The position numbers and the translations under genes are program-made. Shown in pieces: positions 42,051 through 51,730 of a stretch of DNA of 64,000 nt (position 1 is the first letter of the stretch; every line of letters begins with the position of its first letter). The stretch comes from Mycolicibacterium sp. HK-90. Lineage in GTDB: Bacteria; Actinomycetota; Actinomycetes; Mycobacteriales; Mycobacteriaceae. The stretch is from the NCBI RefSeq assembly GCF_030486405.1, contig NZ_CP129613.1, forward strand, positions 744,001 to 808,000, read 5' to 3'. Below the pieces are notes generated by a model, which worked only from the letters and a program-made list of their open reading frames with translations, had not been told where the DNA came from and made no database searches.

Positions 42051-45000
42051 TCAAGTGGGCGTCTGCCGGCTGAGTTCGTCGAAGCGGGCGAGTGCGGCAT
42101 CGAGGTCGGACTCGTCGAAAACTTCGCCGTGGCTGAGTCGGTCGTCTTCGATGATCAAGATGCAAATGTTCCGCCATTCGGCATCCAAGCCGTCGCGGGA
42201 AGTCGCTGACGCCACGTGAGTGAGAACTGCTCCGGCGTCCGTGAGCTGATGCGCAGCCTCGATGTAGATGGTGGCTTGTGTCGTGAGGTCCCAGATCGCG
42301 CGGAGCGACGGGCCCAGGGCACCCGCCTCGACCGGAATTACCTGACGGCGGTCGACATCAGTCCAGTTCGTTGTCGCGGCGGGAAGCTCATGCCGATTGA
42401 GTGCGAGGTAACTGTTGGTGATGACAGACCACGTGTGCGCACACGCAGCGGCCTCACCGGCGAGATAACGAGCATCGAGTTCTTCGAAGGCAGCGTCGAT
42501 GTCTTCGGGGTCGAAAGCCACGTGTGCCGATAGGCGCTCGTCTGCGTCGATCTGGACGATGTCCAGGGCATCGACGTGGAACGTTGCCTGCTGCGCGTCG
42601 CTGCCCGAGTACCGGACACGGCTGAGGACGAGGCGCGCTCCGCGGGTTGCAATCACCTCCGCCGTGATGTTCTCGGCCCCGACGTCGGCGATTCTCGAGG
42701 CGTCGGCAATCACATCGCCCCGACCGCGTAGTGTCCCGGCGTTCACCACGCGCCGACGGTCGTCGTCGAACACGTCCTCGGCCAGGATCTCTGCCAAGGC
42801 GCCCCAGTCGCGTGCGACAAAATGCACCCCGAAACGAGCGGCCACTCGGCTTGCAGCGTTTTCCAGCTGCGGCGTCCGGTTGCTCGAGGTCAGTTCGTCG
42901 AAGCGGGCGAGCGCGACGTCGAAGTCTGCCTCGTCGAACACTTCGGCGCGGCTGAGCAGGTCTCCGTCCGTTGTGAACAGGACGTACTCCCGCCATTCGG
43001 CATCGAAGCCTTCGTTAGATGTTCCGCGCGTAACCTGGCCGACGACCGTGCCGAATTCGTTCAGCCGATGCACAGCCTCGACGTAGACGGTGGCGTGCGG
43101 CGTGATATCCCAGGTGGCACGGATATAGGGGATCAGGTCCCCTGGTGCGAAGGCCCTCGCTCGCCGGTGGTCGATGTTCACCCAGTCCGGCGTCGTCGGG
43201 GGCAACTCCTGTCGATTGAACGCGGCGTAACCGCTGATGACCACCGACCACGTGTGTACGTACGGGGCGCCTTCTCCGGCTAGGTACCGGGCGTCGAGTT
43301 CGGTCAAGGCGTCATCAAGATCGTCGGGATCGAAAAGTACGAGCGCATGGATGTGCTCGTCCGCATCGATCTCAACAATTTGTACGAGATCGATCAGAAA
43401 GGTGTCGTCGCTTTGGGCCCCGCCCGAGTAGCGAATACGCCGAAGCGTGAGGTGCTCGCCACGCGTGGCGATGGCGGTCGGCGTGATCTGCGTGAGGCCG
43501 ATTTCGGCCCCGACTCGAAGATCCTCGATCACCGCTTCTCGACCATGCCGGAGGCCGGCATTGGTGACGCGCCGGCGGTCGTCGATCGAGATGTCATCAG
43601 CCATGAGTTCGGACAATGCCTCCAAATTCCCTGATGACAAGCATTCCTCGCAACGAGCTTCTACAAGGCTCGCTGTGTTTTCGAGTCGTGGCGTCCGCGG
43701 CTGCAGTTCGTCGAATCGGGCAAGCGCCGCGTCGAGGTCGGTCTCGTCGTACAGTTCGCTTCGGTTCGCCAGGTCGCCTTCGACCGTAGATACGTTGATC
43801 TCCCGCCATTGGGCGTCGAACCCCTGCTGCGAGGTCCCGTTTGCGACGTGTGTGACGACTGCTCCGAGGTCGTTCAGGCAATGGACGTTCTCGACGTAGA
43901 TCCGGGTCCCGGGCGCGAGGTCCCATGTGGCATCCATGTATACGGACATCTCCCCGGGCGCGAATGCCCTCGCTCGCCGGTGGTCGATGTTCACCCAGTC
44001 CGAGGTCATTCCGCGGAGCTCTTGACTGTTCGCCGCCGCGTAGCCGCGCATGAAGGCCGACCAAGTCCGCGCATATGGCGCGGCCTCGCCCGCGAGGTAG
44101 CGGGCATCGAGTTCCGCCAAGGCGGCGTCGAAGTCATCCAGGTCGAATGCGATTCGTGCCAGCAGGCGCTCATCGACAGCCGCCTCGATAACTTCCAGGC
44201 CGCCGACGTGGTACGCCTCTCGGTCGTCGCTTCCCGAAAAGTGGGTACGGCGGAGCGCGAGCCGTTCACCTCGGATCGCTATCACCTCTGATGTGAGTCT
44301 TTGACCTCCGATGTCGGCGAGCGCCTTAATCTCTGTGAGCACGGCATCCCGACCGCGCCTGATCCCGGTGTTCACCACCCGACGCCGATCGTCGGTGTAG
44401 GCGTTGTCCATCAGAAGTCCGGCGATCGCCGCCCAATCGCGGGCGGTGAAGTACGCCATGAAGCGATCGTGTGCCCGGCTTGCGATGTTGGCGAGCTGCG
44501 GCGATTGCCGACTCAGTTCGTCGAACCTGGTGAGCGCAGCATCGCAGTCGGTTTCGTCAAAAACTTCGCAACGGCTGATCAGATCGCCGTCGACGGTCAG
44601 GAGAATGATCACTCGCCACTCAGCATGGAACCCTTCATGTGAAACCGCTTGAGCAGATTGGGTAATGACGGCGCCGAGGGTGTTCAGCTCGTGCACTGTC
44701 TCGATGAAAAGGGACGCCTGCCGAGACAAATTCCAGGTGGCACTGAGATACTCGGTCATCTCGCCCGTTGCGAATGCCGTTGCCTGCCTGTGGTCGATGT
44801 TCGCCCAATTCGGGGTCGTCGCAGGTTCTTTGCGATGGTTGAAGGCGTCGGAGATTCGGCAAATCGCGGACCACGTATTTGCATACGGTGCCGCCTCGCC
44901 GGCAAGATAGCGCGCATCGAGTTCCGCCAACGCGGCGTCGAAGTCGTCGGGGTCGAACACCACGCGCGCCAGCGCCTTGCTGTCGCCGTTCACCTCGATG

Positions 45001-48000
45001 ATTTCGAGTAGGTCGCTGTGGAATGCGTCGGGTTGCTGGGCTGCCGTCGAGGCTCGACTCCGACTCAGAGCGAGGTAGCTGCCACGGGATGCGATGACTT
45101 CTGTCTGAACGTCCGTCACGCCGACCTCAGCGATAGCCGACATCTCGGCAATCACCGCGTCGCGGCCCTGTCGGCGGCCGGAATTCACGACATGACGACG
45201 ATCCTCGGTTGAAATGTCCTCGGCCAGGAGCTCCCGAATGTTGTCCCAGTCATGGTTGCGAAAGCTTGCCAAGATGTCCCGGTACAAGCGGGTTGCTGCG
45301 TTCTCGTGCCGGGGCACAGGCCGACTGAGTTCATCGAACCTCTCCAACGCGGCGTCGAGGTTTGCCTCGTCGAAGAGCTCGCTGCGGCTGACAACGTCAC
45401 CTTCTACGGTCAGAACGTGCACGTCCCGCCATTCGGCGTCGAAGCCATCGTTCGAGATCCCTTGCGCAGCATGGGTGACGACCGCTCCGAGGTAGTTCAT
45501 CCGATGTACGGCCGTGATGTGTATCTTTGTGTCGGGCGAGTCGGCCCATGCGGCTTGGATATAGGCGACCATGTCTCCGGATGCGAACGCCGCTCCGCGA
45601 CGGTGGTCAAGATTCACCCAGTCAGGCGTCGTCGCAGCGAGTTCGTGGCGGTTGAACCCCGCATACGATCGCGTGATGGCAGACCATGTTTGCGCATACG
45701 GGGCGGCCGCACCGGCGAGGTACCGCGCGTCGAGCTCCTCGAAAGCCGCGTCGAAGTCGTCGAGGTCGAACACGACCTTGGCGAGCATTAAACCGTGAGT
45801 GTCGACCTCGGTCAGCTCCAGTGCTTCAGCGCAAAATGCGGAGGCATCTTCAAAGCGAATATGTCTGAGGCAGAGGAGATCTCCGCGCACAGCGACAGTC
45901 GAATTCGTGACGGTTGGTCCGAAGGATGCGATCGCACGAATGTTGTCGACCGCCGCCGCACGATCGTTGCTCTCGCGGCGAAAACCTTGGCGTCGGTCAT
46001 CGAGCCGAGTGCCCTCGGTGAACAGAGCGCCGACCTCGTCCAAGCGATCGGCGTTGAAGAACGCGACCAATTGGTCGTCGGCCCGAGTTGCGGCATTCGC
46101 CAGCGGCGGCCGAGCTTCTGCTTCCAGGCGCCGCGCGTGTAAGGAATCGAGTTCGGCCAGCGCGGCATCGATGTCTTCGGTGTCAAACCACACCTGCGTC
46201 GCGATTCTGCCGTCATCATCGATACCAGTCACCTGCAGCAATTCATCCCGCGGTGCACCGGGACTCTGATCGGCAGTCCCTATCTCAAGCCGGATCAGCG
46301 CCAGATGCTCGCCACGCACTGCGAGGAACGTCGGATCGTGCCGCACCATGCCGGTCTCCAGAAAGTGCGCCATCGCATCTAACCATTGCTGCGGTGTCAG
46401 GTCTTTTCGGGCAAACCCGACTATCTTCCGACGGCTCTCGATGGTGACTTCTGGGGCGAAAAGCTGTTCGACTTCGTCCCAGGCGCGACGATTCATTGCG
46501 GCCAAAAAACGTCTGCCCGATCGAACACATGCGTTGTCGACTTCGATGCCTGTTGCTTCCGGCGCCATTGCCGGCTCCAAGTGGGTGACGTCGACAATGC
46601 GTCGCGCCTTTTCGGCAAGTGTCAGAGCACCTTTCCGCTCGTACAACTCGACGGCGCGCCCGGCAGCGGTGCGCGCTCCCGTGGCGTCGCCGGCGGCGTC
46701 CAGCACCGTGGCGAGCGCCAGACAGGCATCGCCGTGATCGATCAACGCATCGGTGCGCTCCGCAATGACAACCGCCTCTTGGGCCACCGTTCGCGCTTCG
46801 TCGTGATCACCGCCGCGCGAAAGCAACTGGGCCCGAACCGTGCGCCAGGCGATCGACGCCTTCAGCGCGTGGCCGGCGAGTCGCTCGCTCTCCGCGCATA
46901 GTTCTCCAGCCTCAACGTCTCGGCCCAGCAAGAGGCACGCGCGACCCAGCAGTGCGGCCGTCTCGGCGGCATCGGCATCGATGCCCATGCGGCGAAAGCC
47001 GTTGTAGGCCACGCGCAGATGTCGTTCGGCGGCAGCGGGATCGTCGACTACCAGCTCGACGATGCCGGCGAAGTGCTCGACCTCGAGCAGGGCATGACGC
47101 AAGCCGAGTTCGGTGACGGTGCGCCGGGCCGAGTCGATCATCCGGCGCGCGGCGGCAGCGCGTCCACGGAACGCTTCCAGGACCGCCTGGCACCGTGTCG
47201 ATGTCGCTTCGACCGCAGGGGAATCGGTGGTGATCCGCAGCAGGCGCACCACGTCGAGGCATCGTCCGCCCGCGCGCGGAACGGGGTTGGGCCCCCACAG
47301 CGCGGCCAGCGGAGCACCCGCGAGCACCGCGTTCACCCGCCGGTGTTCACGGGCGCGGCGTGCGGCGGTGAGCGCGTTGTCGAGGGCCACTTCGCAATCA
47401 CCGATACGCCCGAGCCGGGCCAGGCACCCGGCCCGCACGGTGTGAGCCTTGGCTTCGCCTGCGGCGTCGTCAAATTCGGCCAGAGTCCCCGCGGCGGCGT
47501 CCACTGCGGATTCGATCTCGTCCAAGCGCTCGGGATCGATCAGCATCGAGAGCTGCCCCTCGAAACAGGTCGCCCACGCCGCCAGGCGGGCCGAATCGTG
47601 CGTCTCCGCCTTCAGTTGGGCAACCGCGCCCGCTGCCGACGACACGTCACCGGCCGCCAGCAGCGCTTCGCACCGCGCCACCAATAGTTGGGTGCGCTGG
47701 TCCTCCAGGTCGGGTAACTCGTCGTCAACCTCTTCGAGTGCGTGCAGGGCATGGTCGTAAAGATCGGCGGCACCCTCATAGGCCAGCCGGGACATCGCCT
47801 GGTCGGCGGCACGCCGGCAGTACTCGACTGCCTTGAGAGCATTTCCGGCCCACGCGCATTCGAAGTAGTGGTGCGCCAATTCAGCCAGCAGTTCGTCGTC
47901 GGCACCCGGCTCGTTCTCCAGCGTTGTCGCGATGCGCTGATGCAGGCGCATGCGCCGGACCGACGCCAACTCGGCCAGCAGGGACTGACGGACAATGGCG

Positions 48001-50366
48001 TGGTTGAACCGATACCGACCACCGGGTTCCTCGATCAGGATGCCGGCCTGGCATGCCTCTTCGAACGAGTCGACGAGGTCCTGGTCGACCACCCGCTCGA
48101 CCAGATCGAGCGCAAACCGACTGCCGACGACCGCGGCCGCCGCCAGCGCCTTGTTGGTCTCGGCGGGAAGCCGAGAAAGTCTGCGGCTCACGGCCTCCCG
48201 CACCCCCTGAGGCAGGGTGCTCGGATCCCAGTGGCCGCCGCTCTCCTCGACATGGCGTAACGCCTCGATGAGGAAGAACGGATTTCCGCCGGTGACCGAC
48301 GCCAGCGCACGGGCCAGCTCCTCGTCGTCGTACCCGGCCTGGGCGACATAGGTGGTCACGTCGTCCTCATCGAGCCCGCTCAGGGCAATACGGTCGGCGC
48401 TGCCGTCACGATGAAGGTCGGCCAGCATCGCCGCGAGCGGATGCGAACGGTCGAGGTCGGTACTGCGGTAGGTGCCGATGATCTGCACGCGGGCATGTTC
48501 GCCGAACCGCAAGAGATGTCGCAGCAATAGCAACGTCGGCTTGGCCGCCCAGTGGAGATCGTCGAGTACCAGGACGATCGGCACCTCTGTCGAGGCGGCA
48601 CCGAGCAGCGCGACCACCGCGTCGAACAACGCGTAGCGCTCGGTGTCCGGGTCGGCACGAGGCGGCGCGGCGAGATCGGGCAGCACGTCGGTCAAACCGG
48701 GCACCAGCGGTAGCAACGCCTCGATGCCGCGCACGCCGCGGAGCTGGCTGGTGCCGACACAGGGCACCAGCGTGCGCAGGGCCTCTGCGAAGGGCTGGTA
48801 GGGCGCGCCGAGATCCTCGTCGGAGCGGCCGTACAACACCACCGCACCTTGTGCGTATGCCTGCCGCGACCACTCGCCGGCCAGTCGTGTCTTGCCGACA
48901 CCTGGTTCACCGGCGATCAGAGCCGCGCGAGCGCCGTCGGTGAGCGCAATCTGCCACGATGCCGATAGCTGCCCAAGTTCCTGGCTGCGCCCGACGAACG
49001 GGCCCGGACCGGCAAGCACCGTGGGCAGCGCAGGCCGTTCCGTGGCCTCATCGGCGACCGGGGGTTCCGGCTGTCCCTCGGCGTCGAAGCGGAGCTCGAA
49101 GACGTGCTCGGGGCGGGCCAGATTCTTCAGCCGGCGCATCCCGAGATCGGCGAGCACCACGTCGTCGCGCAGTGAGTCGACGACGAGCTCGGCCGTCGCA
49201 CCCGAGCACAGGGTCTGACCACCGGCGGCAAGCGACCGCAACCGAGCCGCCCGATTGACGGCGCGGCCGAAGTAGTCGCCATCACGAAGCTCAGCCTCAC
49301 CAGTGTGCAGGGCAATCCGAATCCGCATGGGCGACTGCAGGTCCCACGGCTCGTGAAGTATGGCGTCCTGAAGTTCGAGGGCGGCAGCCGCTGCGGCCGA
49401 GGGACGCTCGAAGACCGAGAAGGTGGCATCACCTTCACCGCGCGTCTTGATCAGCCGACCACCGCGGGAGGTGACGACCTGTTCGATGAGCTCGTCGTGC
49501 CGCGCGAGCGCGAGCGCCATCGCGTCTGCGTCCGCCTCCCACGCGGCGGTCGAACCTTCGATGTCGGTGAGTAGGAATGTCACAGCTCGCATCGCCGCGG
49601 GGACGTGTTGTACCGCAGGGATTTCCAGCGCGGCGTCCTGCGCCACGATCGCGGCTTCGAGCCTGCGCAGATCGGGGCCCGGGTCGACGCCCAGCTCGTC
49701 GGACAGCACGGCTTGAACCCGCTTGAACGCGCCCAAGGCTTCTCCCTGCCTGCCGGCGCGGTACAGGGCAAGCATCAGTTGGCCCCAACGTCGTTCACGC
49801 AGGGGTGCATCGCCGACAGCGGCTTCGAGCTCGCCGACGATCTCCGCGGCGCGACCCGTCGCGAGGAGCGCGTCGGCCCGATCCTCCACCAGCGACGCGT
49901 GGTCCTCGATCCAGCGAGTTGTCTCGGATGCCCCGCGCCTGCTGTCGGGTAGTTCGGGGATTCCGCGCCAGAGTGTCAGTGCCTCATCGAACAGCGTCAC
50001 TGCCCGGCCGGCGTCGCCCGCGTCCAGGGCGTCCCGGCCGGATCGTGCCGCCGCCCGATAACCGGACGTGTCGACGCCCGTGCTGCTCAGGCGCCAGCCG
50101 GTCCCTTCGGTCAGCACGAAGCCGTCGCCGAGGGTGTGGCGCAGCGAGGAGATGTGGGTCTGAAGGGCCTTGGCCGCGGTGCGCGGCGGATCGTCGCCCC
50201 AGAGCAATTCCATGAGTACGTCGGCCGGAACCACGGAACCGCTGTGCAGTCCGAGCATCGTGAGGATGGCGCGCGGCTTTGCGCCCGGCACTGCGACGGG
50301 CGCACCGTCCATTCGGACCTGGAGAGGCCCCAAAACCCCCAGTTCCACCGATGAAAGCGTACCCAC
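42051..50366 (-). CDS. Giant SARP-cyclase-AAA regulator with eleven C-terminal NTF2/SnoaL-like modules
   Basis: About 2771 residues. Order: BTAD/SARP winged helix and TPR-like region (about 10-255); class III nucleotide cyclase (about 265-440) with LLTDIEGST, IKTRGEGDATF and NRAARL, so metal Asp, specificity Lys and transition-state Asn/Arg appear present; AAA/STAND ATPase with P-loop GEPGVGKT (about 490) and VLVLDDLHWA; helical repeats (about 860-1260); then from about 1270 to the end eleven SnoaL-like modules of about 135-140 residues, alternating type A (DDRRRVVNAG, RG-x-x-LAL, FD-DFDAALAELDARYL) and type B (APYA-x-TWS, DW-NIDHRRA, FDETD-DAALARFDEL). Start uncertain: GTG 50366 used; GTG 50348 and TTG 50393 are alternatives. 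The first half is a known mycobacterial architecture; the module array is not one I recognise. Confidence 0.9.
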   Translation of the reverse strand: MGTLSSVELGVLGPLQVRMDGAPVAVPGAKPRAILTMLGLHSGSVVPADVLMELLWGDDPPRTAAKALQTHISSLRHTLGDGFVLTEGTGWRLSSTGVDTSGYRAAARSGRDALDAGDAGRAVTLFDEALTLWRGIPELPDSRRGASETTRWIEDHASLVEDRADALLATGRAAEIVGELEAAVGDAPLRERRWGQLMLALYRAGRQGEALGAFKRVQAVLSDELGVDPGPDLRRLEAAIVAQDAALEIPAVQHVPAAMRAVTFLLTDIEGSTAAWEADADAMALALARHDELIEQVVTSRGGRLIKTRGEGDATFSVFERPSAAAAAALELQDAILHEPWDLQSPMRIRIALHTGEAELRDGDYFGRAVNRAARLRSLAAGGQTLCSGATAELVVDSLRDDVVLADLGMRRLKNLARPEHVFELRFDAEGQPEPPVADEATERPALPTVLAGPGPFVGRSQELGQLSASWQIALTDGARAALIAGEPGVGKTRLAGEWSRQAYAQGAVVLYGRSDEDLGAPYQPFAEALRTLVPCVGTSQLRGVRGIEALLPLVPGLTDVLPDLAAPPRADPDTERYALFDAVVALLGAASTEVPIVLVLDDLHWAAKPTLLLLRHLLRFGEHARVQIIGTYRSTDLDRSHPLAAMLADLHRDGSADRIALSGLDEDDVTTYVAQAGYDDEELARALASVTGGNPFFLIEALRHVEESGGHWDPSTLPQGVREAVSRRLSRLPAETNKALAAAAVVGSRFALDLVERVVDQDLVDSFEEACQAGILIEEPGGRYRFNHAIVRQSLLAELASVRRMRLHQRIATTLENEPGADDELLAELAHHYFECAWAGNALKAVEYCRRAADQAMSRLAYEGAADLYDHALHALEEVDDELPDLEDQRTQLLVARCEALLAAGDVSSAAGAVAQLKAETHDSARLAAWATCFEGQLSMLIDPERLDEIESAVDAAAGTLAEFDDAAGEAKAHTVRAGCLARLGRIGDCEVALDNALTAARRAREHRRVNAVLAGAPLAALWGPNPVPRAGGRCLDVVRLLRITTDSPAVEATSTRCQAVLEAFRGRAAAARRMIDSARRTVTELGLRHALLEVEHFAGIVELVVDDPAAAERHLRVAYNGFRRMGIDADAAETAALLGRACLLLGRDVEAGELCAESERLAGHALKASIAWRTVRAQLLSRGGDHDEARTVAQEAVVIAERTDALIDHGDACLALATVLDAAGDATGARTAAGRAVELYERKGALTLAEKARRIVDVTHLEPAMAPEATGIEVDNACVRSGRRFLAAMNRRAWDEVEQLFAPEVTIESRRKIVGFARKDLTPQQWLDAMAHFLETGMVRHDPTFLAVRGEHLALIRLEIGTADQSPGAPRDELLQVTGIDDDGRIATQVWFDTEDIDAALAELDSLHARRLEAEARPPLANAATRADDQLVAFFNADRLDEVGALFTEGTRLDDRRQGFRRESNDRAAAVDNIRAIASFGPTVTNSTVAVRGDLLCLRHIRFEDASAFCAEALELTEVDTHGLMLAKVVFDLDDFDAAFEELDARYLAGAAAPYAQTWSAITRSYAGFNRHELAATTPDWVNLDHRRGAAFASGDMVAYIQAAWADSPDTKIHITAVHRMNYLGAVVTHAAQGISNDGFDAEWRDVHVLTVEGDVVSRSELFDEANLDAALERFDELSRPVPRHENAATRLYRDILASFRNHDWDNIRELLAEDISTEDRRHVVNSGRRQGRDAVIAEMSAIAEVGVTDVQTEVIASRGSYLALSRSRASTAAQQPDAFHSDLLEIIEVNGDSKALARVVFDPDDFDAALAELDARYLAGEAAPYANTWSAICRISDAFNHRKEPATTPNWANIDHRQATAFATGEMTEYLSATWNLSRQASLFIETVHELNTLGAVITQSAQAVSHEGFHAEWRVIILLTVDGDLISRCEVFDETDCDAALTRFDELSRQSPQLANIASRAHDRFMAYFTARDWAAIAGLLMDNAYTDDRRRVVNTGIRRGRDAVLTEIKALADIGGQRLTSEVIAIRGERLALRRTHFSGSDDREAYHVGGLEVIEAAVDERLLARIAFDLDDFDAALAELDARYLAGEAAPYARTWSAFMRGYAAANSQELRGMTSDWVNIDHRRARAFAPGEMSVYMDATWDLAPGTRIYVENVHCLNDLGAVVTHVANGTSQQGFDAQWREINVSTVEGDLANRSELYDETDLDAALARFDELQPRTPRLENTASLVEARCEECLSSGNLEALSELMADDISIDDRRRVTNAGLRHGREAVIEDLRVGAEIGLTQITPTAIATRGEHLTLRRIRYSGGAQSDDTFLIDLVQIVEIDADEHIHALVLFDPDDLDDALTELDARYLAGEGAPYVHTWSVVISGYAAFNRQELPPTTPDWVNIDHRRARAFAPGDLIPYIRATWDITPHATVYVEAVHRLNEFGTVVGQVTRGTSNEGFDAEWREYVLFTTDGDLLSRAEVFDEADFDVALARFDELTSSNRTPQLENAASRVAARFGVHFVARDWGALAEILAEDVFDDDRRRVVNAGTLRGRGDVIADASRIADVGAENITAEVIATRGARLVLSRVRYSGSDAQQATFHVDALDIVQIDADERLSAHVAFDPEDIDAAFEELDARYLAGEAAACAHTWSVITNSYLALNRHELPAATTNWTDVDRRQVIPVEAGALGPSLRAIWDLTTQATIYIEAAHQLTDAGAVLTHVASATSRDGLDAEWRNICILIIEDDRLSHGEVFDESDLDAALARFDELSRQTPT

Positions 50367-50435
50367 GCGCCAATCGTCGGTGGGGCGATTCAACGCCCGA
50401 TCAAGAACGGGTAAAGACGCGGATGACCTGGACTT

Positions 50436-51059
50436 CTACAGCCCGCGTCGCGCCGCGCGCAGGGCAGCGACCGCGTCGTCGTCGCCCGAGAACGTCACCC
50501 GGGCCGGCTCCCGCCCGGCGGCGAACATCAGCAACTCACCGGGATCTCCGGTGACGGTGACCTCCGGGCCGGACCCGACGGTGGCCAGCGTCTTGCCCTC
50601 GGGCGTGGTCAACACCACCCTGGCCGGGGACTTACCCATGGCCATCCGGGCCATCCCGGTGATCGCGCGGGACAGGGCGGAAACCGTCGCGTCGTCGAGA
50701 GGCCTTGGTTCCCAACCAGGTTGGGCCCGGCGGACGTCCTCATTGTGGATGAACATCTCGGCCACGTTGACCAGCGGGTCGAGCAGCTTGAACGGCGAGT
50801 ACAGCGGAGGGCCGGCCGCGATCTGGTCCACCAGGTCGCCCCAATCGGTGGTCTCGGCGACCTTGCGCTGGACTCGCTCGGTGTGGCCGGCCAGCTGGGG
50901 CACCAGGATGCCGGGGGCGGCGTCGAGACGACGCTCGCGCACGACGAGGTGGGCGGCCAGGTCGCGCGTGGTCCAGCCCTCGCAGAGGGTCGGGGCGTCG
51001 GGGCCCGCGGCGCGCATGGACTCGACCAAGGCGGCACGTTCGCGTCGAGCAACACTCAT
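50436..51059 (-). CDS. TIGR03085 family metal-binding protein
   Basis: 207 residues, DinB/mycothiol-dependent-like helical bundle. The N-terminal PTLCEGWTTRDLAAHLVVRERR provides the first His ligand, and NVAEMFIHNEDVRRAQPGW the Glu and second His. SCP2-like C-terminal part. Substrate unknown. The ATG at 51059 belongs to one of two tandem 35-bp repeats, each of which has its own GAGGAG and ATGAG (see repeat at 51055-51124). Confidence 0.87.
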   Translation of the reverse strand: MSVARRERAALVESMRAAGPDAPTLCEGWTTRDLAAHLVVRERRLDAAPGILVPQLAGHTERVQRKVAETTDWGDLVDQIAAGPPLYSPFKLLDPLVNVAEMFIHNEDVRRAQPGWEPRPLDDATVSALSRAITGMARMAMGKSPARVVLTTPEGKTLATVGSGPEVTVTGDPGELLMFAAGREPARVTFSGDDDAVAALRAARRGL

Positions 51060-51124
51060 GCGCGATCCGCCTTCGGCTCCTCGCTTGAACTCATGCGCGT
51101 TCCGCCTTCGGCTCCTCGCTTGAA
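51055..51124 (-). repeat. Tandem 35-bp MIRU-like repeat carrying a start region
   Basis: Two units, 51055-51089 and 51090-51124, differ at one base and are followed by a partial third (CTCATG). On the minus strand each reads ATGAGTTCAAGCGAGGAG, then CCGAAGGCGGA, then CGCGC before the next ATGAG. So each carries a ribosome binding site and the following ATG, and the last ATG is the start of the TIGR03085 gene. Similar GCGAGGAGCCGAAGGCGGA strings are familiar from mycobacterial intergenic repeats (MIRU-type). Confidence 0.8.
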
Positions 51125-51139
51125 CTCATGCCGCCAACT

Positions 51140-51712
51140 CTAGAAGGTTTCCACCCCTTCGACAGCGATGCTCATGCCATGGCCGGTCTTGTCATTGCTG
51201 ATGCGGGTGCCCTCGCTGCTCGCATCGATGGTCCAGCCCACGGCGCTGTACTTGCGGTAGTCGAGGGTCACCACGGGAATGTCACCGAGGTTGCCCAGCA
51301 CCCACTCGATCTGGCCGTCGGGCGTGAGCCTCACACCGTTCGCCTGCTCCCCGTCGATCGTCGGCGCATTGCTGAACGCCGACTCGCACCCGACGTCCTG
51401 TTTGGACAGCTGGCAGCGGGTCTTGCCGGATTTGGTCTCGATGAAGACGTAGCCGTTCTCCGGCTGCAGCGGGGTGGCGCCGGCCGGCGGGGCGGCAGCG
51501 GAAGTGCTGGGCGGAACAGGGGCAGTGGTGCTCGGGGACGGTGCCGGGCTCGACCGGGTGGGCTTCGCGGTCGGGAAACTGGGTTCGGTCGGCGATTGCG
51601 GGCTGGTGCGCGGCGTGCCCTCGATGCTCGACTGGCAGCCGGTCAACACCAAACCAGCAGCCAACAGCGCGCTCAGCGATCGCGACGCCTTCACCGCGAC
51701 AAGGCTACGCAT
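51140..51712 (-). CDS. lpqJ: Lipoprotein LpqJ-like
   Basis: 190 residues. Signal peptide with lipobox LVLTGC (Cys about residue 27), a Pro/Ser/Thr-rich linker (about 35-80), then a small domain with GYVFIETKSGKTRCQLS and VGCES (a probable disulfide pair) and GNLGDIPVVTLDYR. Its size and its place after the ini region fit Rv0344c (lpqJ). Membrane-anchored on the outside; function unknown. Confidence 0.8.
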   Translation of the reverse strand: MRSLVAVKASRSLSALLAAGLVLTGCQSSIEGTPRTSPQSPTEPSFPTAKPTRSSPAPSPSTTAPVPPSTSAAAPPAGATPLQPENGYVFIETKSGKTRCQLSKQDVGCESAFSNAPTIDGEQANGVRLTPDGQIEWVLGNLGDIPVVTLDYRKYSAVGWTIDASSEGTRISNDKTGHGMSIAVEGVETF

Positions 51713-51730
51713 CGCGCATGGCCGCGCCGG

